From Vandiemenella viatica (taxonomy: Eukaryota; Arthropoda; Insecta; Orthoptera; Morabidae), in NCBI GenBank assembly GCA_031002005.1, contig CM061914.1, positions 193,768,685 to 193,832,684 on the forward strand: a stretch of 64,000 nt of DNA, written 5' to 3'. Position 1 is the first letter of the stretch. Every line of letters starts with the position of its first letter. The position numbers were made by a program, and so were the translations under genes. This document shows positions 33,340-46,181 of this stretch, piece by piece. Under the pieces are notes generated by a model. The model made no database searches. It was not told where the DNA came from and worked only from the letters and a program-made list of their open reading frames with translations.

Positions 33340-33560
33340 TTTTTGTTATGGCTTTACGCCTCATCGACGTCGAGGTCGTTAGAGACGCGAAAGGACTGGG
33401 GACAACCAATGGGAAGGAATTCGGCCATGGCCTCTTTGAAGGAATCACTCCGACATTCCCTTGGAGTGATTTGGGGAAACAATGGAAACCCAAATCTGGA
33501 TGCCCAGAAGGGGAATCAAACCCATATCCTCCCGCTGCACACCTTAAAATGTTATCCATC
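33340..33560 (-). mobile_element. SINE copy 5, inverted
   Basis: TATGGCTTTACGCCTCATCG (tail), AAGGAATTCGGCCATGGCC and GGAGTGATTTGGGGAAACAA (body), then a degraded tRNA head near 33520. Confidence 0.82.
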
Positions 33561-33602
33561 ATATATTTTAGATAACTATGTACTTTCACACGGCAGCAAT
33601 GC

Positions 33603-33740
33603 TTTATAAAAACTTCTCGGGTTTCAAGCCGTGTCAAAATTGAGCCGTCTGCTTCCATTGTCAAGCCCCCGCTTAACATCCGAAACGTCACCAGATGGCT
33701 CAATTTTGACGCGGCTAGAAACCCGAGAAGTTTTTATAAA
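33603..33740. repeat. Foldback with 49-bp arms
   Basis: Arms 33603-33651 and 33692-33740 are inverted with about four differences and a 40-base loop. Each carries ATAAAAACTTCTCGGGTTTC on one strand. Confidence 0.9.
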
Positions 33741-34049
33741 TCATATATTTTGTTTGCGTTTGGTCCATCCAGAAAATTGTTTGCTTATATTTCCAGGACG
33801 TCATTTGCTTGTTCATTTGTCCGTTCAACGTTCAGAAAACGTCTGTAACAATACATGTTAGATCCTTCAGCTATTATTTTTTTCTGTTTAAATATGCATA
33901 CTATACACCCACCGACTTTACTTAAGCAAGACAATGTAGAAATTTACAAGCATATCAAACTACAAACATTTCACATATATTGTTATAGCTGAGATCACTC
34001 CAATATTCAACTTTCGTCACGCAATGAAAAAGATTGGCGATGATATGAA

Positions 34050-34790
34050 TTTAATGTAATTGCTATTGTGCGCTTGAACCGGTGGCAATTTTCCTACACA
34101 AGATTTCCTCTTTCCTTTTTCCCACCTACTCCCCCTCCTCCTGTCTTCCAACGATTCCCATTCCAGCTCCTTTATCATATCAGTTACTGATTGTGTTCTG
34201 TTGTAATTTGCAGAAACAAATCTAGCAGCCCTTCTTTGCACCCTCTCCAACTCCTGTATTTGATATTCAAAATGTTGGTCCCATACTACACTACCATATT
34301 CCAGCAATGGTCTGATCAAAATTTTGTAACCCAATTCCTTTACTTCTCATCTACGTCCCCTCATCACTCTCTCCAACAAGTGAAGGATTTTTGAAACCTT
34401 TTCCTACCACCTGTCCAACATGTCCTTGCCCAGCTGAGTTTATCAAATGTTATGCCAAGATGTTTACATTCCAAGTCTTCAACAAGCAATTCTTCTCCCC
34501 CCCCCCCACCCTTATTATCATAATCAGTGTTTAGTTTTCTATGTGTTTACCTAATAAACTGGCTCTACTTTGCATTTATCTCCTTTCCATGTTAGCCTAC
34601 CCAGCTAGATGTCCTGTGCAGATCACGCTGCGACTGTTCAGTCCTCTACCGTTGTCATCATATTATGCTATTTATAGCATCATATTGTTTGCAAACAAAT
34701 TAAGTTCGAATAGTAAACCATTAACACAATCATTCATCATAATAACGAATAACAATGGTCCCAATACACTACCAGTAGCTACTATGAGCG
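34050..34790 (-). mobile_element. LINE family A, copy 5, includes palm region
   Basis: Upstream on the minus strand it reads GPLLFVIMMNDCVN and LFANNMML. This is the catalytic FADD box with DD changed to NN, which kills the enzyme. Downstream, LGYKILIRPLLEYGSVVWDQ, LERVQRRAARFVSANYNRTQ and MIKELEWESLEDRRR follow. Frameshifts and C runs (34498-34510) break it. Confidence 0.8.
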
Positions 34791-35394
34791 TAAATAACAA
34801 TATTAAAGGCATTAACAGCTAGCTAGGCATTTGAAGTAATTACTCTCATGTTCGCACAGTACTTTTAATTTTTATCACTCAGGAGAGTCGAAATTTGTTA
34901 CATTGAAGAACACAGTGACTGTTGGGGGGGGGGGGGAGGACCGAAAATTGGCGACCATGTGTGATTATTTATTTCTTCGAGGATTGGTACATTTCATTAA
35001 GTTATTTAATGATCGACTTTTTGATTCTCACCTTGACGCTAAACTTCGTTAAATGCTGCAGTTGGGTGATTTTGAGATGAAGGTCAGTGTTTGGTTGCGA
35101 AGGCTGTCTTGTGTTATTGCCGTTGACTTTACCCCAGTTTGTATATGCCAATTAAGTTAGCAGTTGTAGGAGAATACCATGGAACTCTTCATGTCTGTCA
35201 GTTTCTACTTGTTTAGAAGCCGTGACGATGACATTCGCTTCTGTTTGCGGTTGTTTTGAATCACCCTCATCCTGGACAGCTTTTAGCCTCTGTCCTTTCT
35301 CCATTGCTCCTCTTTCACTACCGTCCAGTTGGCTCCCCTGCTTTGCACACTGTTTTCTCTTCCCCTCGTCCGTTTATCTTGTTATCTTAAGTTA
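34791..35394. other. Intron sequence with a G run, nothing else recognised
   Basis: A run of about 13 G at 34924-34936. No coding or terminal repeats. Confidence 0.35.
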
Positions 35395-35970
35395 GGGCAT
35401 TGAGTTACAAAACATTGGTCAGACCATTGGTTGAATATGGTGGTGTAGTTTCGGACCCACATGTTGGGTATAAAATACAGAAGTTGGAAGGTATGCAAAG
35501 AAGAGCAGCTAGATTTGTTTGTGGAAATTATCGCAGGACCCAGTCAGTAACTGCTATCATAAGGGAGTTGGTTTGGGAGTCTTTGGAGGAAAGGAGGAGG
35601 TTGAAGAGAGTACTGGGAATGTACAGGGCATATGTTAGTGATGAAACTTTGAGGGATATTGCTTAAAGAATTAGGAATACTGCATGGAAGGGGTAATGCG
35701 ACCATGACCACAAGCTGGCTCTCGATTTTATGCATAAGGGAGCGGGAAAATTTTCTCTTGCTGGTGAGGGTGTCAGGGATTGGAACAAATTACCAAGTGA
35801 AGTTATGAATAATTTCCCAAAAATGCTTAAGGAATTTAAAATTAAAATCTGTAAACCGGAAAAGTGAATGGGGCAACTATAAAAGAAAATTTAAAAAAAA
35901 ATAACGTAAATTGGGGATAGGGACTAAGGGAATTGCAATCGGAGCGTTAGCTCCACTTCAATTAAATTAA
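35395..35970 (+). mobile_element. LINE family A, copy 6, complete 3' end
   Basis: The + strand reads SYKTLVRPLVEYGGVVSDPH, VCGNYRRTQSVTAIIRELVW and RRRLKRVLGMYRAYVSDET to a stop, then a shifted GVRDWNKLPSEVMNNFPKM block. The 3' end GGAGCGTTAGCTCCACTTCA is followed by an AATTAAATTAATTT tail. This is the clearest view of the family's tail. Confidence 0.85.
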
Positions 35971-36814
35971 TTTAAGGTATAGACAAGTATCTAAATCTGC
36001 TTGGTGCTTGTGTAAACTGATGTGCTATAAAGTGTTGTTATTTTCATTGTAATTATCGAAGCATTAAAAACGTCACCTGATGAGGAAGATTTTTATTTTT
36101 AAGTATCTGTGCTTAGGTTATAATGAAATGGGAAAGGAAACGTAAATGGTGGCAAAAATAATAATGGAAGAACTAAGTTTGTAAAACGAGATAAATAGAA
36201 CGAACAATGGAAACCTTATGGTATATATAACGTGTGACAAAGAAGAAAATTAACATTTTGTTTGCTGTCATAGTTGTATTAAGTGATTTTATGTATTTTT
36301 TTTCGTATTACTGTATTTCCATTTCCCAGATTGTTTTCAGTTCCCGGATGACGGTTTTTTTATGGTTTTTGAATTGGAGTCAGGGATTCACGGATCTCGG
36401 GTGTTGATTCTACTGCGGCTTGTTCTGTTTGTATTTTGTTTAAAAAAAATAATATAGTGGAATAAAACACAGAAGAATTTGGTTCAACGCCTGTAACTAT
36501 CGCGAAACATTAAAAGAAAATGCTTCGGCTAATCCACGTAAGCCTGAGTTCGGAATGATATCAACCCCGAGCAAAGGGGACATTGTTGAAGAAAGGAGTA
36601 ACGAATCAGCGACTTGTCTGATTTTGTAGCGATGTGAGAATCTTGTAAGGTCTTGTTCTGCGGAGTCGTGATTACTGCTGAATCACTGTGGAGTGACCGA
36701 CCCGGAATCGTAAGTGAATCACCTCCTGGTTCCGTGACTCCGGCAACAAAGTCCTTCGTGAATGAATCACGAATTCACCTCGTGACCGATTACTCTGACG
36801 CGTTGCGTGTAGCG
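35971..36814. other. Intron sequence, nothing recognised
   Basis: AT-rich with short random frames. Confidence 0.35.
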
Positions 36815-37890
36815 ATACAAGGTAAATACAATATCAATAAATATATCGATATTTCTATCGATGACAAGCATATATCTGCCACATCATATCGATAATATCG
36901 ATATTTCTGATATTTGTATATATTACTTTAGAAATTACAAATAACAATTTAAATCAAAATCGAATAATAAATTTGAGGTATTGAAAAATTAGGTCTACAA
37001 ATATTAAGCTTCAACAGAACGTAGTTTTCTTAACCTTTTCCCGTGAAGTCCATTCCTAGTTTGAGTGGCACTGGTTGCTGCCTGTGAGAAAAGACGTTCA
37101 CAAGGTGCCGACGAGGCTACACTGAGTAAATGACTAATTGCAATTCTGAACATTAATCCAACTCGTATAACAATCATGATTGATTTTAATTTAATTTTCC
37201 TGCAAAAAATGTACCGTAATCTCCAAACAGTCGGTGTTATTCTCTGCGTAACAATAAAAAATGCTTCAAACCTTTCAACTCTTCCTTCACAACTTTCGAA
37301 ATTTGTTCATATTTTTCATCAATTTTTGTTTTGATAGTTTCACGAAAATTGACTTTGTATTAATGCTGCTAAATGCTTCATTAAAACTTAAAACCATTAC
37401 AATGTTTACTATCAACACTGATAAAATAAGCAATTGTATCGGTCAAGCGGTCTTATATATTACCCCCTTTAGAATATTGTAATACGTCCCAGAGAGAAAC
37501 AAAACTAACGAATATAGACGTAACGAAGCATATTAAATAATAAAACAGGTGAACGTAAATGAATGGGCAACGAATAACGCGCACGAAATGAAGTGGAACC
37601 ACAGAGTAGCAGAGGACGTTATCGAGCTAAATCAGAGTTTAGCATAGTCAAGTTTGGTCCCTTTCACCCATACATTTATTTTCAGGATTTTCTTTTAGCG
37701 CGATGGGGTTTGTAGCTTTCGATATTTTACTGCATCATATCGATATTATCGTATCGACCATTTAAAAATATCGATATTTTTGGAGCGATATTATCGATAT
37801 AAATATCGATATTTTTAAACCTATATTATCGATATAAATATCGATATTTTTGGATCGATATTATCAGTTGATCGATATATCGTTGCAAGC
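36815..37890 (-). mobile_element. hAT element with TATCGATA-rich ends and dimerisation-domain relic
   Basis: Both ends, about 36815-36920 and 37725-37885, are built from ATATCGATATTT words like the element at 12918-13845. Between them, on the minus strand near 37120-37000, ASSAPCERLFSQAATSATQT and NGLHGKRLRKLRSVE give the hAT dimerisation motif (SxPxERxFSxA). Further upstream KIDEKYEQISKVVKEELKG is in the same strand. Exact termini and target duplication were not resolved. Confidence 0.75.
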
Positions 37891-38340
37891 ACGATTTTGT
37901 TGAAGGTGCGTCGGCGGCTGTAGAGGTGGCAGCGGCCTCGTTGCTGGCCTAACTGGTTAATCTGGAAGGTCCCAGTGCGGCGTTGCCAGCTCTCTCCGTA
38001 AGCGGCTTACCTGGTCCCGCAAGCCGCCAGTCCGTACTGACACAACACAGTACTGAAACTCGGGTAGCTAGGGGGGAAGTCGTGAAACTGGAATACGAAA
38101 AACTGGTCAAACCATCGCTCAAATATACTGATGTCGCGGAAGGACGGGTAGTCCCTGATGGCGGGTAACCTCGGACATGTAAAGTTGTAGCAGACCTCAC
38201 ACACCCGACACTATGCACAGTAGAGAAAATAAAATAAAAGGAAAAACATCGACTCAGGCAAAACAACAATAAACAAGGACGCACAAAACCATAAAGAAAC
38301 TAATGACAATACGTTTCGAAAAACGCGCCGAAAAAATGGA
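37891..38340. other. Intron sequence, GC-richer, nothing recognised
   Basis: Short frames in both strands; no match recognised. Confidence 0.3.
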
Positions 38341-38349
38341 AGACTATCC

Positions 38350-38475
38350 AGTGTTGTTGTAGGCCATTTTTCCTCAGTTGCTCAGTAAATTAATTAATAA
38401 AATGACGCCAATGCAACTGTATTTGTAGCTTTAATGCCGTACGCGTTTCGCCTCTCATCGAGGCATCATCAGCTT
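38350..38475 (-). repeat. Copy of the hammerhead-like foldback arm
   Basis: TGTAGCTTTAATGCCGTACG and GTTTCGCCTCTCATCGAGGC match the arm at 21498-21586. On the minus strand CTGATGA (38472-38466), a GCCTC/GAGGC stem and GAAAC (38449-38445) recur, followed here by GCGTA. Confidence 0.75.
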
Positions 38476-38574
38476 CGAATCTACTTCAAAATCTTACAGG
38501 AAGTGTATGAGACGTATACTGGCAGTTATGTCTCTTGGATATTGGTGGAAGAATTAGGAGAAATCGTGGAAGCG

Positions 38575-38720
38575 AACCTCAAGCTATCCCTCGATCTGTG
38601 ACGTAAGGGATTCGGAAGACTTTATTTTGTAGGTAAGGGAGTGAGGGATTGGAATACATTACCCGAGGGAAGTGATCAAGAATTCACCACAATCAGTAAA
38701 ATAATTTCAAGTTTTGACTC
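38575..38720 (+). mobile_element. LINE family A-related 3' fragment
   Basis: The + strand reads GFGRLYFVGKGVRDWNTLPE, the C-terminal block of family A. Nothing else of the element remains. Confidence 0.6.
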
Positions 38721-41159
38721 ATTAAGTGATTTCTGTCTAGTGAGGGTGAGAGAGGCAGGTTGCTGTACTATAAATGTTTAATATTTTCCCACATGGGAAC
38801 GCTGATGAAGTCACTCATTTGTCCGCCTGTAACACTGCCGTAACGTGAGACAACCTTAACTTAGAAATTTGTAATCCGAACTAATTTTATTCTTAAGACT
38901 CCACACTTATAATTTGTAAAAATTATGAGGGTAATAATGGTTGCACTAGGTTATCGGAGAATTTAATTTTTTTAAAATTAAAAATCTTAATATGAAAATT
39001 TACAAACAAACGATTCTAAAAAAAAAAAAAAAAAAGACTTATTTTGTCATTGTGCCTCGATTTGGACGAGATTTGGCTAAAAACGATTTAAAAAATTATG
39101 TTTCTCTAAATAATTCACCTTAAATTTCTTTCTTAATGTTCAGTGGTTTGTAACTTCCTAAATAGTAAAAGAAACTAACAGCCATTGTAATTTTCATAAA
39201 ACAACTAAATGAGTAATTTTAACAAATTTGATTTATCAGAAAGAAGGTACTTATCGTTCGGTAGTGAATTTTATGAATCATAGAGTAAATGTGTGGAAAA
39301 AGTTAGACATATTTTTTAAAACCCACTATAATTTATTTTTGCTGATCTTTTTAAAATTTATATTACCGTTTGGAAGCTAGTTTCGCAAGACGAATAATAC
39401 ACTTGATATACTAATCACGTGTGATGGTTTATTTTGAGGTAACTCCTTGTCTTGGCGTGTACAACCGGTTTAGAGCATGAAGGCAGTCGCTTCTGATAAA
39501 AACTGACTTCTCACAACTGAGAGATAGCCTAACCCGACACGCAATACCACGCGACTACTGTGAAAAGTCAAGGGCCCTGGCCGTTACGAGCTTCCGTCAC
39601 GCTCTCTCACAAAGGCTGTTTCCGTACTGATCGCTCGTTAAACTGATAAGTGGTGTCATCTAATTTAATATTATACAACACATTCAAGAAATGGTGACAT
39701 AATTTATTTGAGTAAACTACTTTTACTTTACAGAAAAATCTTCTTAAAACAGCAGGAATTAGCTCGGAAGTTGTTACCAGTAATGTTTTATTAAAATATC
39801 ACCACTGGTATTAGAAATAACATTGGGGTGATTGTTATATACAACTAGTCTAAGCCAGTGACCGTTTTTAGCATACCGTCACGGGTCTAGAATAGTTCCA
39901 GTTTTTTACGATGAAAGATTATGACAGGTTGACCTGATTTGACAAAATATAAGCTTGACCTGTGTTTCAGGGTGAATAAATTCTCTTGAGCTTTAAGAAC
40001 TCAAAAGCATTAATAGAGGTAGGTATTAAACACGAACAGGAACGATCGCGCTATCGTGCAACTGTTTCAAAGTTCATACACTCGAACTTGCTTAAATACG
40101 TTCTTCACTTGTATTTGACCCTTTAAGTACACTCCGCAAATTAAAAAAAAAAAATCCTGTTTGCTTCGAAAGAATCACGTTGTTTATTATTGAGGCTGGG
40201 CAAACACTCATAATGTAAACATTGGTCGTAGTATCTGTGACGGCCAGAGAACTTAATACACATTCGATATTATTAAACAGTTGAGCAACGCCGAAGAAAT
40301 GAATTGCCAGAATAGTTGATTCGGTGACATATTTGGTCTGATGTCCACTTAAAATAACCTAATAACTCACGTACAGCGAACATGAATAAAGACCAATAAC
40401 GAAAGTGATCAGTAAAATGGCTAAAAAACAAATAAACCGTAATGCATAAATTTTGGTTCTTCTTCAACATTAGTGAAAGTTGTAATCAAACTGAAATTTA
40501 TCCTAAGCCGAAATGACAGTTGGCATTCGTGAGCAGAGACCATGAGTAATTCAATTTTTTTAAAGTTTTCTTAGTTGCTTTAATTAGTAACATCTTACTG
40601 AAAGGCAGATCCGCGTTTTTCAGCCACAAAATTTATCAAAAATTTTTTAACTATGAAAAGCTAAGATAAGAAAACTCAGTGAATGTATTATGCCAATTAA
40701 TTTGGTAGCAGTTGCTTATCTGTTAAATTGTGACATAACCACGAATTTCTTCTTATGGTACCTCTGGTCGCTGTTTTGTGAGCGAAGGCTGACACGTGAC
40801 ACCGTTCTACAGCCAATAGCTATAGAGGTGATTGGATGAGTGACCTTACGAAATTATATAGTAGCTTTACTGTTATCTAATACTGGCTATAAATTTAAGG
40901 TTACATTGCAGCTCAAACATTTTTCACATTTTAATAAAGTTAGCTACTATTAAACACATTATCTTAAAACAGAAAATAAGGAATAAAAAAGTAGATTGGT
41001 CAAGCTTCTAATATTAAAGATACAGAAATAAAATGTGTTTGAACTTTAGCCGTTTGCAGCACAGTTATCATTTTCACGAAAATATATCGATATTGGAAGT
41101 ATAAATGTATTTTCTGTTCCTTTGTTATCAGTCTTTGGTCTGATTTGAAGTAAGCTTCT
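38721..41159. other. 2.4 kb of AT-rich intron, nothing recognised
   Basis: No frame longer than chance, no terminal repeats, no tandem unit. A poly(A) run lies at 39019-39035. Confidence 0.4.
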
Positions 41160-41610
41160 TCAACCCGACGCAATGCCTAAGTCCTCAGTTATCAGTTTCA
41201 TACATTTTCTAACCTTCGTCTTCCTCTAAATTTATTACGTCGAACTTTTCCTTCCACTAATAAATTAACCAATCATCATGCGCTAAAATGTGACACACCA
41301 ACCTGTCTCTTCGATCTGTCAGACTCTTCAAAAATGTTCACCCCTGACCATTCATTCCAAAAAACACTTTCATTTATCACTTCATCTGTTCAGCCCCCTA
41401 CAGCGCCATGTTTAAGATGCTGTAATATTTCGCTTCTTTCTGTTATTCCTGAAGTGTTCTTCGCTTCATTGCTGTGTTCCATACTTCCAGTTCTAGAAAC
41501 TCGTTCCCGACTCCTACGTCAACGTTTGAAATTTAGATATTTCTCGTTTTCAAGAAATGTTTCTTCCCTAGAGCTATTCTGGTTTCGCCACTGTTCGTGA
41601 TTCTGCATCA
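41160..41610 (-). mobile_element. RTE-type LINE family R, copy 3, strongly decayed
   Basis: Reverse-complement words of the family R 3' end are recognisable (AGTCCTCAGTTATCAGTTTC, CCTTCCACTAATAAATTAAC, ACCAACCTGTCTCTTCGATC). Many indels. Confidence 0.65.
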
Positions 41611-41805
41611 ATTGTAAATTTACGTCGTAATCAACCGAATACTCTTGTTTCTTCTCAGTCTGTGGTCCACAATACGGAACGTGTGACTTCAGGCAGAATA
41701 CAAAAAAAATTAATTCTAATTGAATTGAAGAACTCATAACAATTAGTGAAAATTATTAACAAAAACGGATAGTCTTTTTTATTTGTATAAGACTATTTTT
41801 GCTGT

Positions 41806-42355
41806 CATATCAGTCTTTCGACTGGTTTGATGCAATCCTCCATCTCTTCCCATCCTTTGCTAACCTCTTCATCTCTACATACCCCTTACAGCCCACGTCC
41901 TCAGTAATCTGCTTCATATATTTCAATCTTTGTCTTCCTCTACAGTTCTTACCTTCGACTGTTCCCTCCATTAACAAGTTAGTCAATCCAGCATGTCTCA
42001 AAATATGACCTGCCAGCCTGTCTCTTCTTTATGTAAGCTTCTTCCACAAACTTCTTCCCTCGCCCATCATTTTCAAAACTCGTTCGTTTCGTACTTTGTC
42101 CGTCCACTTAATTTGTAACATCCTTCTGTAGTACCACATCTCAAATGCTTCAATTTTCTTTCTTTCCGGTATTCCTAAAGTCCATGTTTCGCTACCATAA
42201 AGTGCTGTGCTCCACACATACAGTTTTAAGAAGTTCTTTCTAATTCCTAGATCAATATTTGAATCTAAAAGATTTGTCTTTTTCATGAAAGCTCTTTTCG
42301 ATGGTGCTATTCTGCTTCTAACATCATTCCTGCTTCGGCCATCAGTTGTAATTAT
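41806..42355 (-). mobile_element. RTE-type LINE family R, copy 4
   Basis: The minus strand reads TTDGRSRNDVRSRIAPSKRA, LYVWSTALYGSETWTLGIPE, RKKIEAFEMWYYRRMLQIKW, then after a frameshift MRHAGLTNLLMEGTVEGKNC and DGKRWRIASNQSKD. The 3' tip carries the hairpin CAGTC-GAAA-GACTG (41811-41824 on the reverse strand). Confidence 0.85.
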
Positions 42356-44109
42356 GAGAGAATATAAGCCAAAGTTCCTAAAGGCCATTATATTTCGACT
42401 AACAGGCAAAAATCTGTTTTTTCGAGTTTATTATTGTATTGTTACAGTCGGCTTTAAAGAAAACAGCGTTGCTTTGAGGACTAAATTAATGGCCGTTTTA
42501 TGAAGGTCGTGTTGTAAGTATAGGTCTTAAGGGTCGATATGTGCAAATGTCAATAATATACAATTAGGTAAAAAATATAGGCCCATTTAAGTTAGCGGTC
42601 CGTAGTATTGTGTTTAACATTTTACTGGTCGTTGAAAATGGTCGAAAAAGACAATTATACTTGACTGGTGCAGACTACGAGAAGTGAGTATTGTTTTATA
42701 TCGTCTAGCTGAGACTTTTCAGAGCTGGAGTGGTTTTTCTACACAGAGTTCCTTGGAACAGCACTGCAAGCTGTGGGTATATACGGGAAACGTGACGCAC
42801 GAAGAACCCTGGACCTAACAGTGGACGCAACGCCACCTGGACCGCAAGGGCGGGCGAAAGGAACTCGCAAAGGCCAGACCAGCTGACATACAGACTCCAG
42901 CACGGCGATCAGATTTCAACAGGTTTTCCCCTGTCACTAGTCTCCAAATAAATTTGAAGACATTGTCCATCTACCATTTTGCTTTGCTTTGCTGTGGGAA
43001 CATAGAAAAATAAGTCTTAACATCTTACGTTGAGCTGCGTAATACTACTTTTAATCCTGGACCAAGCCGCAGAGACCGCGGAATGGATATCTATGGATCT
43101 ATGGACAAAGAATATAACGCAACAATCTACACCAAATGATTATCTATCTATATCTATAAAACGAAAAGCGGACATATCGGTCGTATAAAAACTCGGAAAC
43201 TATGGAGCAGATTTCGATAGGGTTTTCACGGTTTTAAAGCTTAGAATCTCAATTCAGCTGTTTGGCATGTCTTATGTTTCAACGTTAAATAACGCAGGAG
43301 CATTAAATGTTATTCTGAACGTATGATGACAAATCCCAAAGATGGAAGGATTAGATTTGCATACTTCGCACTAAACACACAACTTCAATGTCTCTGACCA
43401 TAGCCTTTAATGAAAGTAATAAGATAACTTTACAATAATAACTATTTTGCACACTAAACAAAACTTGAAATATTTTTTCCTTTAATTCGGGATGTTCAAT
43501 TTTTAAACGCCATAGATAGCAGTAAAAACAACAGATATTTTCTTTAAGCACGATCTCTGGACAGTATCTCTCGCCTTCAGCATTAGTCTTCTGTTTACGA
43601 TAATATTATTGCGGATTCATTTTTGATATTTGTATAAAAGGCTGAATCTGCAGAGTTAAAGTATCTGGTGTTTCGTGCAAAAAGTATATCCATTCACTTC
43701 GCAACTGAATCAAATGTGAGTTTCTAGCATAATCTAGCGTTGTTAAGTAATGTAGTAATGCAATTTCTTAACCAAATTAACGAAGCTTGATATAAATGAA
43801 TCTTTTCGGAGGAATAAAAATAGTGAACGTGAAAATAAACTTCAACCCACCCATTTCTTGGTAGGGGTTACGGTGAATATAGGTTTGCTTTAATTCCGAA
43901 AAACTTGGTGCGAATCTTATTAAACTTTGTATAATTTTTTTTTTCGTACTTAACTGAATTAAACTGTCGTGCGTAACCCCGAGTTGGTAGTAACAGTTTT
44001 GGCCGTTGTAGCCCGACAGTGAAGGTGTTACGATCATGATGGCACAATTGCAAAACTAGCGTTTCATTGGTATTGCTGGTAGTAAAAATTCCAAGACCGA
44101 AGAGACTAG
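42356..44109. other. Intron sequence, nothing firmly recognised
   Basis: Around 43150-43320 the words GGAGCAGATTTCGATAGGGT and AAATAACGCAGGAGCATTAA recall arthropod dispersed repeats. The rest is unassigned. Confidence 0.35.
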
Positions 44110-44400
44110 TATATTCTGAAAAGCGATCCTGGCAGTAAGTTTCAGGCGATTCGTTACAGAGGACGTAGGTTCGAACCCCTGTCCAGCAACCCAGGTTTCG
44201 ATTTTTCAAAGTTTTCGGACATCACTCGAGCCGAATGTTGAAATGGTGCCTCCAAAATTCGTTTGTCCAATTTCTTCCCGTTCGTTTTCCAACGTTTATT
44301 GTTACAATGTCGATACGCCCATATCCCGAACAACAACGTCTTAATATCATGCACTTTAATCACTTCACCGTCGACGGATTGCAAACTGTATGTACTGGAC
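44110..44400 (+). mobile_element. SINE copy 6, strongly diverged
   Basis: A B-box-like GGTTCGAACCC at about 44169 is followed by a CCCAGGTTTCGATTTTTC body and TCACTTCACCGTCGACGG near the tail, collinear with the other SINEs. Confidence 0.6.
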
Positions 44401-45072
44401 ATTTTTTGCAGCTAATATTCGTCAATATTTAACAACACTACAGTGGTTATTGCCGAAGTGCTTCCATTGGTATCGGCTGCATATAAAAGAGCCGTAACTT
44501 CAATTGTGCTGACTGTAATAAGCTTTAGTGTGGTTGTTTGTATCTTTTCAGCGGTGTCTCAATAAAACGTTTTGCTTACAATTAAACCATTTCTGTCAAA
44601 ATGCTGAAGAATATTTTAGAAGCACAGGACCTGTAATCAAACCGCTTATAGCATGATGTATTAAACTGAAACTTAAATGAGTACGCAGATTACTTTTAGC
44701 GTAATGTTTCCAGTCTTCGAGTGAGTTGTAAATGGTTAGCTCGACCACAGGTGCGAACTTTTTGAAAGTTCTAATCGAATTATGCAGTGTTGTTGAGGGG
44801 CGCTGTTTAAATAATCGAACTGTTGTTAATAACGCGGATGCATCTGGCTTTTTCAACAGTGATTTGTCGTTCTACAGGTAAAGGCGTTTTTAATTCACGC
44901 AAGTTCTAATTCAACGCTATGTCCACAGGCAAATGAATAGCGGATAGGCACCCAGCAGGCAGATGTTGCGATCTGACCGACATAACGTCCGAACTTACTG
45001 AAAAAGAGAGAAATAACAATGTAAAATGTAGTCAGAAAGGTCCTATCACTTGTAGATTTTGACATCACGTAT
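44401..45072. other. Intron sequence, nothing recognised
   Basis: Short random frames only. Confidence 0.35.
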
Positions 45073-46181
45073 CTCTAGACTAGTGTTGTAAAAAAAAACG
45101 GTTTTTTTCTGACTTGAAAAAAAACTGAAAAAAACATGGTTTTTCTGGGACATGTTTTTTTTCATAACTACTAAATTTCATATTTTTAAGGCATTTATCG
45201 TTTAATATGACTGTTTTAGAGTTTATACTAAGTACTTATCTCAATTTTTAAACCTACTATATTTTTCTGGTTCAGTAGAAAAAAAAAATTATAAAAATAT
45301 TGGCAACATTAACTGAAATTTTCTTTTATGGACGGGGATTTCCCGAAGAGGCTAGGTTGCACGAGAAGGAATCCCCGTTGTTTGGATTGGTACTCACTAT
45401 TTGAACTAGTGCTGCCCGCCCTACAAATTTATCTGTAGACCTACAGATCATTTTAAAAAAATATTAATTTTAAATTTATCTGCGGCTTTTTGCCTCTTTT
45501 TATTACTTATTGTGCTTTACTTATATTCGTAGTCTATACTTGTCAAACTCTCAGCGTGTAGTGATACTGAGTCATTAAATTGTCAGTTATTATGAATCAT
45601 TTCCTTGCATCCGTTGGCATAAACCAACGACTGAAAAGAAATAAAGCTCCTATTTTCTATGATAATAGATTTAAATTCAAACTTAAAAGACCTTAATACA
45701 GAACTATCGCCGCAGTCTTTATGCACAGTGTATACTTTGCTCACAATTTAAAATTGCAATCTCAAAAGCTTTTGCGTACAATACATCCAGTAAAAGAAAG
45801 TGTAATTATTTCTGAAGTAATATATCTAGATGAGACAGAAGAAGAAACAGAAAATTCCGACACAGACCAAACTAGTGTTGGTAGTGCTGATGCTAGTGAC
45901 TGTGGTACTGACATAGAGGATGAATAAAAAATTGTGTTACCTATATAGATACATTTATGAATTATTATGTAAGACATTATATGATTTAGTAAGATTTAAA
46001 ACACACGTGTAAAATGTAACTTCCGTAATAACACTGTAATTTATCAAATATATTGTTATCTGAAAGAAAAAAAAAAAAATTTAAGAAGAAAAAAACCAGG
46101 GTGCTAGGGTTTTTTTGATGTTTTTTTTCACAAATCTGACAAAAAAAACTTTTTTTTTCAATTTGCAACACTACTCTAGAC
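45073..46181 (+). mobile_element. hAT non-autonomous element, 1093 bp, copy 1 of a pair, with small conserved frame
   Basis: The element is 45081-46173. The ends are TAGTGTTGTAAAAA and, reverse complemented, TAGTGTTGCAAATTG. The 8-bp duplication CTCTAGAC (45073-45080 and 46174-46181) is exact. Both subterminal regions are unusually rich in A and T runs. Inside, an ATG at 45592 opens MNHFLASVGINQRLKRNK, meets a TAA at 45694-45696 and continues in the same frame to 45927 as MHSVYFAHNLKLQSQ, then an acidic end LDETEEETENSDTDQTS and CGTDIEDE. The second copy is at 50987-52030. Confidence 0.92.
45721..45927 (+). CDS. Small acidic-tailed frame inside the hAT element, function unknown
   Basis: The frame has 68 codons: MHSVYFAHNLKLQSQKLLRT, a short middle, then glutamate/aspartate/serine-rich sequence to a stop. 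It is conserved with the copy at 51582-51789, including a 6-base in-frame length difference. That could be remnant selection or simply common descent. I do not recognise a domain; it might be the edge of a lost transposase. Real translation is doubtful. Confidence 0.3.
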   Translation: MHSVYFAHNLKLQSQKLLRTIHPVKESVIISEVIYLDETEEETENSDTDQTSVGSADASDCGTDIEDE

